DNA of 64,000 nt, from positions 18,363-82,362 of the forward strand of contig CAIOIC010000063.1 in assembly GCA_903858275.1 (NCBI GenBank). The letters run 5' to 3'. The position numbers were made by a program, and so were the translations under genes. Positions 31,775-40,163 of this stretch are shown piece by piece. Within the stretch, counting starts at the first letter, position 1, and each line of letters opens with the position of its first letter. Source of the DNA: an uncultured Verrucomicrobia subdivision 3 bacterium (lineage in GTDB: Bacteria > Verrucomicrobiota > Verrucomicrobiia > Limisphaerales > UBA11358). The notes under the pieces were generated by a model that ran no database searches, was not told the DNA's origin, and saw only the letters and a list, made by a program, of their open reading frames with translations.

Positions 31775-32794
31775 TTATTTCGGAGTAATTTCATACGAAT
31801 GCGCAAGGATTTCTTTGGTTTGAATTATGTCAGCCACGCCTAACTTGACATATTCCACCTTCGCCTTGTCCGCCGTAACCGTAACGCGCAGATAGCCTGA
31901 ACTGCCGAGAATGACGCCGCGCTGGTAGCCGTAATCCGCCGCACTGCGCGTGCTGCCGTTCGGATCGCCGGGTTGTGGAGCCTCCTGATAGACGATGCCG
32001 TCCAAGTCCTGTTTCGCATAGAGGTGATCGTGACCGTGAAAGACTGCCGCGACGTGATTCTGCAAGAGTAGTTGATGAATCGGCGCAGCCCAACCGGGAC
32101 GATGCCGCGCGAACCCGTCCGCTCCGTCGGCATTTTTGCCGCCCCATTCGTAAAACGCCGCGCCTTCCACGCCGCCGCGGCCTTGGCGGTCCGCCCCGCC
32201 CACAAGGTGGTGGATGAAAACAAACTTAAACTTCGCACGGCTTGTTTCGAGCGTGCGTTTGAGCCAATCGTATTGCTCTTTGCCCAGCGTGCGATGCCAG
32301 TTGTCGTCGTTGCGCCGGGCGCGGGGCGTGAACCAGAACGGGTCGAGCGCGATGAACAGCGTGTTATTCGTCTCCCACGCGTAGTAATTGCGACCATCCG
32401 GCGCGAGTGGCTCGGGAAAATATTTCACCCGCATCGCGCGTGACCACATTGCCAGGCTGTTTGTCGTGCCGTCGAGGTAACGCCCGCTCTCGCCGTCGTG
32501 ATTGCCGATGACGAGATGCAACGGTGCGCCGAGCAGATTGAAGTAGCGGCGCTGGTCGAGGTATTGCTGCGCAGCCACCGCGCGGTTCGTCAGCTTCTCG
32601 GACATGAACGTGTCGCCAAGATCAATATGGAACAACGGCTTGTCTGCCGCCGCCCGTTTCAACGTGCGCTGATAAAACTCGCGGTCGGTGTGGTCGTCAA
32701 GATGCGAATCTGCGGTGATGGTGAAGACGAACGGGTTTTCCGCCAGCGCGATGCCGGCGGTGAAAACAAGTCCGAGCGCTGATAAGAATTTCAT
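31775..32794 (-). CDS. Calcineurin-like metallophosphoesterase, exported
   Basis: 'FTITADSHLDD', 'HIDLGDTFM', 'HLVIGNHDGE', 'FVFIHHLVGG', 'AVFHGHDHLYA'. Confidence 0.88.
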   Translation of the reverse strand: MKFLSALGLVFTAGIALAENPFVFTITADSHLDDHTDREFYQRTLKRAAADKPLFHIDLGDTFMSEKLTNRAVAAQQYLDQRRYFNLLGAPLHLVIGNHDGESGRYLDGTTNSLAMWSRAMRVKYFPEPLAPDGRNYYAWETNNTLFIALDPFWFTPRARRNDDNWHRTLGKEQYDWLKRTLETSRAKFKFVFIHHLVGGADRQGRGGVEGAAFYEWGGKNADGADGFARHRPGWAAPIHQLLLQNHVAAVFHGHDHLYAKQDLDGIVYQEAPQPGDPNGSTRSAADYGYQRGVILGSSGYLRVTVTADKAKVEYVKLGVADIIQTKEILAHSYEITPK

Positions 32795-34155
32795 GGGTTG
32801 GCCTTTCGCTTGCCGCCACCGCCTCGCTTCACTTCCACGGGCTTTGAAGGGTCGTAATTGGGGTTGGGCTTCGGTAATTGCGCGTTCATTGCGGCGAGGT
32901 ATTGCGCCAGCCGCTGGCTCAACTCTTTCGCCTTATCCGGCATTTGCGCCGCGAGGTCGCGCCGCTCGCCCGGGTCTTTGGTGACGTCGAAAAGCTTCAG
33001 CTCGCCCGTCTCATAAGCGTGGATCAATTTTAAATCACCCAGATAAATCGCCGCCGCCGGGCCTTGGGCATCCTTGTCGTAATGCGGGAAGTTGACGACA
33101 AACGCCTCGCGCGGGCGCTTCACGGTGCCGACACCTTCGCTTTTCAGCACGCCGGCAAAACTTCCGCCTTCAATGCTTGCCGGCAAAAGTTCGCGCACTC
33201 CAGCCAATTCAGCAAAGGTAGGAAACAGATCCGTCGCACTCACGCGCACGTGCGAACACACATATGGCTTCACGCCCGGACCGGCGACAATGAACGGCAC
33301 GCGCAAGCCGCCTTCCCACACTGTGCCTTTGCCGCCGGTGAGCGGGGGATTTCGTCCCGGAGTGCCGTGGTCGGTCGTGTAAACAATATAAGTGTTGGCT
33401 TTCAATCCCAGTCGGGCGACGGCATCAAGCAGCTGACCTAGCGTCTGATCGACAATCATAGTTTCATCGTCCGTCGGTTCAGGACGGCGCGGCGGCCCGC
33501 CTTTCTCTGCCTGATTCGGATAATGCGAGAGCTGGAGATAGAACGCTTTGCCCGCTTTAACCTGTCGCTCCATGAAATCAATTCCTTTGGCCGTCATCGC
33601 GAGCGCCTGTTTCGGGTTTGGCGCTGCAACGTTATCCGGTCCGCCGTTTCCGGTGGCCCCGTCGCTTTCATCAAAGCCGTGCTGGCTCGGACTCACCCGC
33701 CCGACGTGCCATTTGCCGAAGTGCGCCGTCGCATAGCCCGCCCGCTTTAGAATTTCTGCAACCGTTGTTTCCGCCGCCGGCAATTCCATCAGCGCGCTTG
33801 GTGTGATGACTCGGCCATTGGCTTCGCCGGAGCTGTCGCGTTTGCCTTCGTTCACAAACGTCATGTGCAATTGCGCTGGGCTTTTGCCGGTGAACAACGC
33901 CGCCCGCGACGGCGTGCAACGCGGTGAAGCGGCATAGCCATCCGAGAAACGCATCCCCGCCGCCGCGAGCCGCTCCAGGTTTGGCGTCCGGATGCCGGTG
34001 CCTTTGGATGCGGGATTGCGGTCGTCCATTTGCACCGAGGAACTGGTCCAGCCTGCGCCTTCGCCGAGCACGACGATGAAGTTGGGTTGCTTTTCCGCAG
34101 CGAAGAGATGCGTTGAAAGCCACGCGGCGCTGAAAATGCTAAACAATCTTTTCAT
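32791..34155 (-). CDS. Sulfatase (arylsulfatase type I) with CTPSR motif
   Basis: 'GYAASPRCTPSRAALFTGKSPAQLH', 'IVYTTDHGTPGRNPPL'; 4-nt overlap with metallophosphoesterase. Confidence 0.9.
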   Translation of the reverse strand: MKRLFSIFSAAWLSTHLFAAEKQPNFIVVLGEGAGWTSSSVQMDDRNPASKGTGIRTPNLERLAAAGMRFSDGYAASPRCTPSRAALFTGKSPAQLHMTFVNEGKRDSSGEANGRVITPSALMELPAAETTVAEILKRAGYATAHFGKWHVGRVSPSQHGFDESDGATGNGGPDNVAAPNPKQALAMTAKGIDFMERQVKAGKAFYLQLSHYPNQAEKGGPPRRPEPTDDETMIVDQTLGQLLDAVARLGLKANTYIVYTTDHGTPGRNPPLTGGKGTVWEGGLRVPFIVAGPGVKPYVCSHVRVSATDLFPTFAELAGVRELLPASIEGGSFAGVLKSEGVGTVKRPREAFVVNFPHYDKDAQGPAAAIYLGDLKLIHAYETGELKLFDVTKDPGERRDLAAQMPDKAKELSQRLAQYLAAMNAQLPKPNPNYDPSKPVEVKRGGGGKRKANP

Positions 34156-34207
34156 TGATTTTCAGATTATGCGGAAAAGTATGACGTGTTGGCGAGTTCA
34201 TCCAGTT

Positions 34208-35797
34208 TCAATTGGCGTCGCGTTTTTGATTATCCTTGTCTTGGTCGCGTCTGCCGCCTCGGCTACCTTGGCCATTGCCTTTCCCTTGAGGCCGATCGCC
34301 CGGCGGACGTTTGCGATAGGAATCAATGCCTTTCTCAGTCCGCTCGGTGATGGTGCCATTGGGGGTCAGGTCGCGACCTTTGAAGGCCGGATGGTCGAAG
34401 GGATAACGGAAGGCTCGGAACGCAGAGTTCACCATCGGCAATGCATCGCCGAGGACTTTCACCGCGCCGTCGCGTGTGACGGGGTTGATGTATTCCCAAA
34501 CCAGTTTGCCGTCGGAAGTCACCTCGAAGAAATGGCCCTCCGTGTCGGAGCAGATGAAGGTGTTGCCGTTTGGCAGCCGTTGGCCGCTGGAACCTATGTG
34601 ACTGAAGAATCCGTGGCTGTTGACGGAGCGATAGCTCCAGACGATCTGCTTCGAGATCTGGCGCGGCTCGTTGTGGGTGTCGTGGTCGTAGGTCTCACGC
34701 CGGTAGCCGGCCGCGGGCGGGTTGACATACTTGCCGGTGTCGCGTCCGGTGGCGTCGAGGAACGGATTGATTTCCAGAATCGATGAGCCGGGCGTGCGCT
34801 GGTAGAGATATTGGCCGTTGTTGAAGACCATGAGATGTCCCGCACCGGGCAGGCCCGATGGAATCCATGATGCGTCGTGCGAGCCCCCCATCTGTTTGTG
34901 GCCGGAAGTGGCGGAGTCCCAGTTATCCAAGACGTGAGGCGGGTCGCCCTGCGCGTAGCGGGCGGGGTCGCCGAAGCGATAGAGAAAATCTCCCGCCGGG
35001 CTGGCAGCTTTGGCGATGCTGGATTTAGCGTCGCCAGCAATAAATGTCCCGTCGTGGTCAATGACGTAAAGTTCGCCCTGCACGGAATTGATGACGAGAT
35101 GGCCCGACGTCGCGTTGTAATCGAGCGAATTGCAGTGCAGCCAGTCGCGCTTCAGCGGCTTGCCAGGCATGTTGATGTTGATACGCCCCGGATAGTCAGC
35201 GATGGTTTTGCCTGTGCCAACGTAGTTGGGCTTGGTCGCATCAGTGTTCTGCACCACGTGGTCGAAGAAACACCATTCCCAGATCACGTTGCCTTGCATA
35301 TCCACTTCGACTATGGCGTCCATTTGTCCTTCATCGCGATTCGAAAGTTTCTTCGGATCTGCTCCGGCGGCGATTGCCTGTTCGGTAGATATGGATTTGT
35401 TGGCGATGTAGAGCGTGGTCGGTGCATTAAGCTTCTTGTTGAAGATGCGCACCCAATCATGATGCGGTGCGTAACCGGCGCGTTTCTCAGTGTATTCCCA
35501 AACCGTCTTGCCGTCCCAGTCCACCTCCTTGAAACCTTGGAACCCGCTGGGGTCGTCTTTGCCGGCGTCCAGGATGTTGCCGTTGTCGAGCAAGTGCGGA
35601 TTCGTGCCGACGGGCCAGGTGTGAACCACGCGGCCTTGCAGGTCGAGCAGGAAGGTCCGGTTGCCGACGCCGAAGAGCGTGTAGCCGCCGAAGGCGTTCG
35701 TCGGGTTGCAATAAAGCAGCTCCGTGGGTCCTTGCAATCGCTCGTAGGCGAAGGCTGAAGTGGTGACTAGTGCGAAAAGGATGAGGATGTGTTTCAT
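34208..35797 (-). CDS. Arylsulfotransferase (ASST)-like exported protein
   Basis: Start 'MKHILILFALVTTSAFA'; 'GYTLFGVGNRTFLLDLQGRVVHTWPVG', 'GNVIWEWCFFDHVVQNTD', 'HDASWIPSGLPGAGHLMVFNNG'. Confidence 0.82.
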   Translation of the reverse strand: MKHILILFALVTTSAFAYERLQGPTELLYCNPTNAFGGYTLFGVGNRTFLLDLQGRVVHTWPVGTNPHLLDNGNILDAGKDDPSGFQGFKEVDWDGKTVWEYTEKRAGYAPHHDWVRIFNKKLNAPTTLYIANKSISTEQAIAAGADPKKLSNRDEGQMDAIVEVDMQGNVIWEWCFFDHVVQNTDATKPNYVGTGKTIADYPGRININMPGKPLKRDWLHCNSLDYNATSGHLVINSVQGELYVIDHDGTFIAGDAKSSIAKAASPAGDFLYRFGDPARYAQGDPPHVLDNWDSATSGHKQMGGSHDASWIPSGLPGAGHLMVFNNGQYLYQRTPGSSILEINPFLDATGRDTGKYVNPPAAGYRRETYDHDTHNEPRQISKQIVWSYRSVNSHGFFSHIGSSGQRLPNGNTFICSDTEGHFFEVTSDGKLVWEYINPVTRDGAVKVLGDALPMVNSAFRAFRYPFDHPAFKGRDLTPNGTITERTEKGIDSYRKRPPGDRPQGKGNGQGSRGGRRDQDKDNQKRDAN

Positions 35798-35807
35798 GGC
35801 TGGTGTC

Positions 35808-37508
35808 TCATTTGTCTGTTGGTTGGCCATCACGAGGCGGGCGATTCTCACGGTTGCCGCCGCTTTGACCGTCTTGTCCCCTCTTTCCACCGCCACCACC
35901 GCCGGGTCCACGGTCGGTGCGTTGCGCTTCGGTCATGAGGTGGAGGCCGGTTTTACCCTTCTGCGAGGTCGGCAGTTCAATGACGCCTTTCGGTGTCAGG
36001 TCGCGCCCGGCTAAGCCGGGATAGGTGGGCTCGTAGCGGTGAACCTTGAACACGGCGTTCCATAAGTGGCCGCGCATGTCTTTGCCGGGCAGCTCGCCTT
36101 GGGCGAGAATCCCGCCGCGCACCATCGGGTTCACATATTGCCAGACCATTTCGCCGGTGGGCGTGACCTCAAACAGGTTGCCGACGATGCCGCCGCAGAT
36201 GAGCGTATTGCCGTTGGGCAACCGGTGCGCCCCGGATATTTCGGCGGAAAAGAAGTCCGTGCGATTCTTTGCTTCGTAGTGCCACACGGGTTTCTCCGGG
36301 CCGTAGGCTTTGCCGGGTTGGAGGATGTAGCGGCCGCTGGCATCCATCGGCAGCACGATTTCTTCCACGCTCGACCAGCCGCGATCGTAGCCGTTATTGA
36401 AGATCGTCATGTGACCGGCCCCGGGATAGCCGTCAGGAATCCACTGGGCGTCGTGCTGCTGGACGAGTTGCTTGTCTTGCAGCGTGCCGCGCTTGTAAGC
36501 CGCCGGATTGCCCCAGCGATAGATCAGGTCGCCGCCTTTGCCTTGCTTGCCGCCCGCATGGCTGGCTGCTTCTTTGGTGGTGGTGCTGTGGTCGATGATC
36601 CAAACCTCGTTGCAACCCCGAACACTGATGGCGATCTGGTCGAGTTTCGGGTTGTAATCGAACGAATTCATGTGGTTCCAGAATGCAGGCGTGGCGCGAC
36701 CGTTGCAGGATACGCTTACCAGCTCCGGATGCGCCGCCACGTCGCCATAGTTGGGCTTGGTGCGGTCGAAGTCTTGAATCAGGTGATCCCAGACGTGCCA
36801 TTCCCAGACGATGCGGCCGCCTTTGGGCTTGATCGGCTCAATCTCGACCAGGGCGTCGGGCACCAGATATTCATCGCGCATAAGACTGACATCAAAACCG
36901 GCCGCCACCGCTTGCTCGCGGGTTTTACGTTCGACCATGAGGGCAAGAATATTGCCGTTGGGCAGGGGTTTGAGGTCATGATGCAACTGGTAGTCGCGCG
37001 TGGCGTGGTCAAACTCCCAAACCAGATTGCCATCCCAGTCATACTCTTCAATGCGACCGCCTTCGCCGCCACCGGTGCCGCCCTGCACCCGGAGCATGCA
37101 GGCGCGGATCATGTGTCCGTTTGGCAGCAGATGCACGACCTGACCGGGTTCGTAGGCGCTCTTCCAGGAATGAACAACTTGCCCGTCGTTCTTCATCAGG
37201 TAGGTCATCATGTTGTGCTTGGGCGCGAACAAGGTGTAGCCGTCGTAGGCCTTGGGAGAATTGAGGAATAGACCGACGGTCTGACCCGGATTGGGCGAAA
37301 CGGGTGTTTTGTTCTCCGGCATCTCGTGCCGCCCGCCGCCGCCCCCGCTGCCTTCGCGACTGCGACCCTGGCCCTGTCCACCGGGCTGACGTGGACGGTC
37401 ATTGGGTTGTTCTTGCGCCAGGGTGACCTGTATTGCCGCCACCATCAGCAACAAGCCGAAGAGGACATTCCGGGTTGAATGACTTGTGGATTCGTTTTCT
37501 TTTTTCAT
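35808..37508 (-). CDS. Arylsulfotransferase (ASST)-like exported protein
   Basis: 'GYTLFAPKHNMMTYLMKNDGQVVHSWKSAYEPGQ', 'GRIVWEWHVWDHLIQDFDRTKPNYG', 'HDAQWIPDGYPGAGHMTIFNNG'. Confidence 0.85.
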   Translation of the reverse strand: MKKENESTSHSTRNVLFGLLLMVAAIQVTLAQEQPNDRPRQPGGQGQGRSREGSGGGGGRHEMPENKTPVSPNPGQTVGLFLNSPKAYDGYTLFAPKHNMMTYLMKNDGQVVHSWKSAYEPGQVVHLLPNGHMIRACMLRVQGGTGGGEGGRIEEYDWDGNLVWEFDHATRDYQLHHDLKPLPNGNILALMVERKTREQAVAAGFDVSLMRDEYLVPDALVEIEPIKPKGGRIVWEWHVWDHLIQDFDRTKPNYGDVAAHPELVSVSCNGRATPAFWNHMNSFDYNPKLDQIAISVRGCNEVWIIDHSTTTKEAASHAGGKQGKGGDLIYRWGNPAAYKRGTLQDKQLVQQHDAQWIPDGYPGAGHMTIFNNGYDRGWSSVEEIVLPMDASGRYILQPGKAYGPEKPVWHYEAKNRTDFFSAEISGAHRLPNGNTLICGGIVGNLFEVTPTGEMVWQYVNPMVRGGILAQGELPGKDMRGHLWNAVFKVHRYEPTYPGLAGRDLTPKGVIELPTSQKGKTGLHLMTEAQRTDRGPGGGGGGKRGQDGQSGGNRENRPPRDGQPTDK

Positions 37509-37555
37509 AGCAAAATAGATTTTTAAGAGGTTGGTTGGCTCACTAAAACATTGGT

Positions 37556-39364
37556 TTATTGACCGGGAGTTGGACGGCGCTTCTCGGGTTGCCCGTCAGC
37601 ACCCGAACCATCGGGACGATTTCGTGACGAGCCAGTGTCAGGGTTCCGGTCATCGCCGCTGCCGGAACGCGTGTAAACCACGCTCAGTCCCGCAGTGGCA
37701 AGGATCTTGTCTTTCATGGCGGCGAGCAAAACTTCACGGTTCACTTCAGCGGGCGAAACCGTGATTTGGGGCGGCGCTGACAGGGCATAAACCGTGTAGA
37801 TATAGGTCTTGGCTCCCGGTCCTTTGGAATGAGGTGGCGCGTATTCCCGGCGGCGGTTGACGCTGTTGTTTCCCAACGTCCCCACGCCTTTCACGTTCTT
37901 GGGAAGACTTTGGACGGTGGCCGGTAGGTCGTAGAGGATCCAATACCACTTGGTCTGGTCGGGGGCTTCGTGGTGCATGATGATGGCGTAGCTCTTGGTC
38001 TCCGTCGGCGCGCCCGTCCATTTGAGCGGGAGGGTGGCGCTCGTGCCATCGCCGGTAAATTCGATTGGCAGCGCCCCGCCATCCTTTACCTCGGAACTGC
38101 TCAGAACAAACGATGTGGACTTTTTCTGCACGATTCCACCAGCGTCATTGCGAGTTGAAGATTGTGCACGCTCACCGCCTGGCCCCCCGCGCCGGTCGAT
38201 CTCAGGTTTGGGTCGGCGACTTCCTCCGGAGGCGCCTCCCGCCCCGCTATCGCGACCGGGGATATGTTGGACCGGGGTCGGTTTGATGACAGGCCTGCTC
38301 TCGGTATTGACCGGCAGCACGACCCGGAAGCCGAGATGGTAGTAGGGATGATCCGGATCCTGCGGGCCGCGGTAATAGGACGGGTTGCGGTTCGACACAC
38401 GGCCGTGACCGTTCTCTCCGTTATACCAGTTGCCGCCACGCATGCCGCGATATGGCTTGCCGTCCTGCACCAGACTGCCGCTCGCCGGACCGGGCGGATT
38501 CTCGGCAGGGCTGTAGGCATAGTAATCGCGCCCATACCAGTCGTTGATGAACTGCCAGACGTTGCCGCTCATGTCATAGAAGCCGTAGCCATTCGCGCCA
38601 TTCGAGGTTTGGAAAGTTTCCTGGGTGCCGGGCCAGCCGAAGTCGGACTTTTTGTGCAACTGTCCATTGAAGAATCCAACGGGCGTCGTCCACGGTATCG
38701 GGCCGGCGCGAAAGGGATTCTTTGATTCCGGCCAGTTGGCCTTGGTGGGATCCGCTTCATTGGCCCACGGGAAATTCCAATAAGGGCTCAGCTGTCCACC
38801 GCGGGCGGCATATTCCCATTCAGCTTCGGTTGGCAAACGGAATCCGCTCTTATTGAAATCGCACTCCCAAGTCGTCGTGTTGTAGCAAAGCGGTTTGCCC
38901 CGCTGCGCACTGAGCCAGTTGCAGTAAGCCGCCGCGCCCGGCCAGCGGATGCAGATCATGGGATGCTGCTCTTTCTTGTCCAGCACCGAAAATGCCTTGC
39001 CACCCCAACCAATCCGACTGTAAGGCGACATCGTGCGCGTCTCGCACAGCAACTCCTTCCCGCCGACAAGATACACGCCGCCGTCGCGAACTTCGATTTG
39101 CTTCGCCGTGAGCGCGGAATTCAAGAACTCGCAATACTCCTTCGTGGTCACGGTATAGATGCCCATGTAGAACGCATCCAGTCGCACCGTATGGATGGGG
39201 GTTTCGTCGCCGCCATGCTTGGGATCCACAAACCCGTGGTGGTCGCCCATCTCGAACTTGCCCGAAGGAATCAGTGTTAATTCGGGAATGGATTGTTGTG
39301 CTTGGAGTAACGTTGTAAAACGGGTTGCGGCCAGCAATGCAATAATCCATTTCATGGTTTTCAT
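37556..39364 (-). CDS. SUMF1-PEBP fusion protein, exported
   Basis: Start set at ATG 39364 ('MKTMKWIIALLAATRF'), the listed ORF start at 39382 being TTG; 'LIPSGKFEMGDHHGFVDPKHGGDETPIHTVRL', 'MRGGNWYNGENGHGRVSNRNPSYY'; C-terminal PEBP. Confidence 0.85.
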   Translation of the reverse strand: MKTMKWIIALLAATRFTTLLQAQQSIPELTLIPSGKFEMGDHHGFVDPKHGGDETPIHTVRLDAFYMGIYTVTTKEYCEFLNSALTAKQIEVRDGGVYLVGGKELLCETRTMSPYSRIGWGGKAFSVLDKKEQHPMICIRWPGAAAYCNWLSAQRGKPLCYNTTTWECDFNKSGFRLPTEAEWEYAARGGQLSPYWNFPWANEADPTKANWPESKNPFRAGPIPWTTPVGFFNGQLHKKSDFGWPGTQETFQTSNGANGYGFYDMSGNVWQFINDWYGRDYYAYSPAENPPGPASGSLVQDGKPYRGMRGGNWYNGENGHGRVSNRNPSYYRGPQDPDHPYYHLGFRVVLPVNTESRPVIKPTPVQHIPGRDSGAGGASGGSRRPKPEIDRRGGPGGERAQSSTRNDAGGIVQKKSTSFVLSSSEVKDGGALPIEFTGDGTSATLPLKWTGAPTETKSYAIIMHHEAPDQTKWYWILYDLPATVQSLPKNVKGVGTLGNNSVNRRREYAPPHSKGPGAKTYIYTVYALSAPPQITVSPAEVNREVLLAAMKDKILATAGLSVVYTRSGSGDDRNPDTGSSRNRPDGSGADGQPEKRRPTPGQ

Positions 39365-39387
39365 AATGCAACTATGACGCAATAAAC

Positions 39388-39404
39388 CTTAAGTTCGGAT
39401 GAAG
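39388..39404 (-). promoter_or_regulatory. PmrA-box-like direct repeat, site 3
   Basis: Minus strand CTTCATCCGAACTTAAG (GTTTATT), 23 nt before ATG at 39364; CATAGT -10-like hexamer at 39371-39376. Confidence 0.82.
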
Positions 39405-39439
39405 AATAAAAGTTTTTTCCACGCGGTTTGATAGTCGGT

Positions 39440-39456
39440 CTTCATTCTGGCTTAAG
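39440..39456 (+). promoter_or_regulatory. PmrA-box-like direct repeat, site 4
   Basis: Plus strand CTTCATTCTGGCTTAAG (GTTGATT), 55 nt before the response regulator ATG. Confidence 0.8.
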
Positions 39457-39511
39457 GTTGATTCTGCGAGAGTGACGCCGGCGAAAAATAGTGATAAAAG
39501 AACACAGCATC

Positions 39512-40162
39512 ATGAGAATCCTGATTGTTGAAGACGAGCCGGACTTGCTCACAAGTCTCGCTCAGGCTTTGCGGGAGGAAGGCTATGCCGTGGACACCGC
39601 CAATAACGGCAACGACGGCTTGTTCAACGCCGAAGGCACGGATTATGACGCCATCGTGCTTGATGTCATGTTGCCGGGCATGGACGGCTGGGAAATCCTC
39701 CGGCGACTTCGCAAAACAAAAAAAACTCCCGTGCTCATGCTCACCGCGCGCGATCAGACGCGCGATCGCGTGAAAGGGCTGGATTCCGGCGCGGATGATT
39801 ACGTGGTAAAGCCGTTTGATTTGGAAGAGGTTTTCGCCCGGCTTCGCGCCATCATCCGCCGCAGCGCGAACCAGACAACCAACCTGATAGAAATCGGCGA
39901 GGTGACGATTAATACCGCCGCCCGTAATGTTTTGCTCAAAGGCAAGCCGGTCGAACTCACGGCCCGCGAATATTCGTTGGTGGAATTTCTCGCCGTCCAC
40001 CGCGGCGAAGTCGTCACGCGCACGCAGCTTTACGAGCATCTGTTCGATGAGAATGAAAGCTCGATGTCCAATCTGCTGGATGTTCACGTCTCCAACGTCC
40101 GCAAAAAACTGGGCGCTGATTTCATCGCCACGCGCCGCGGTCACGGTTATTGCATCGCGTGA
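39512..40162 (+). CDS. OmpR-family response regulator (PmrA/QseB/CusR-like)
   Basis: 'MRILIVEDEPDLLTSLAQALREEGYAVDTA', 'VLDVMLPGMDGWEILRRLR', 'GADDYVVKPFDLEE'; wHTH 'LDVHVSNVRKKLGADFIATRRGHGYCIA'. Confidence 0.93.
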   Translation: MRILIVEDEPDLLTSLAQALREEGYAVDTANNGNDGLFNAEGTDYDAIVLDVMLPGMDGWEILRRLRKTKKTPVLMLTARDQTRDRVKGLDSGADDYVVKPFDLEEVFARLRAIIRRSANQTTNLIEIGEVTINTAARNVLLKGKPVELTAREYSLVEFLAVHRGEVVTRTQLYEHLFDENESSMSNLLDVHVSNVRKKLGADFIATRRGHGYCIA

Positions 40163-40163
40163 C

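Noticed and set aside
32791-34155. Reading the cluster as an ordinary sulfated-polysaccharide utilisation locus because of the sulfatase
   Set aside because: Only one sulfatase, no glycoside hydrolases or SusCD/TBDT in the ten-gene cluster, while multicopper oxidase, PEBP and YHYH modules dominate.
37556-39364. SUMF1-PEBP protein as formylglycine-generating enzyme for the neighbouring sulfatase
   Set aside because: The C-terminal SUMF1 block has no Cys pair at the FGE active-site region.
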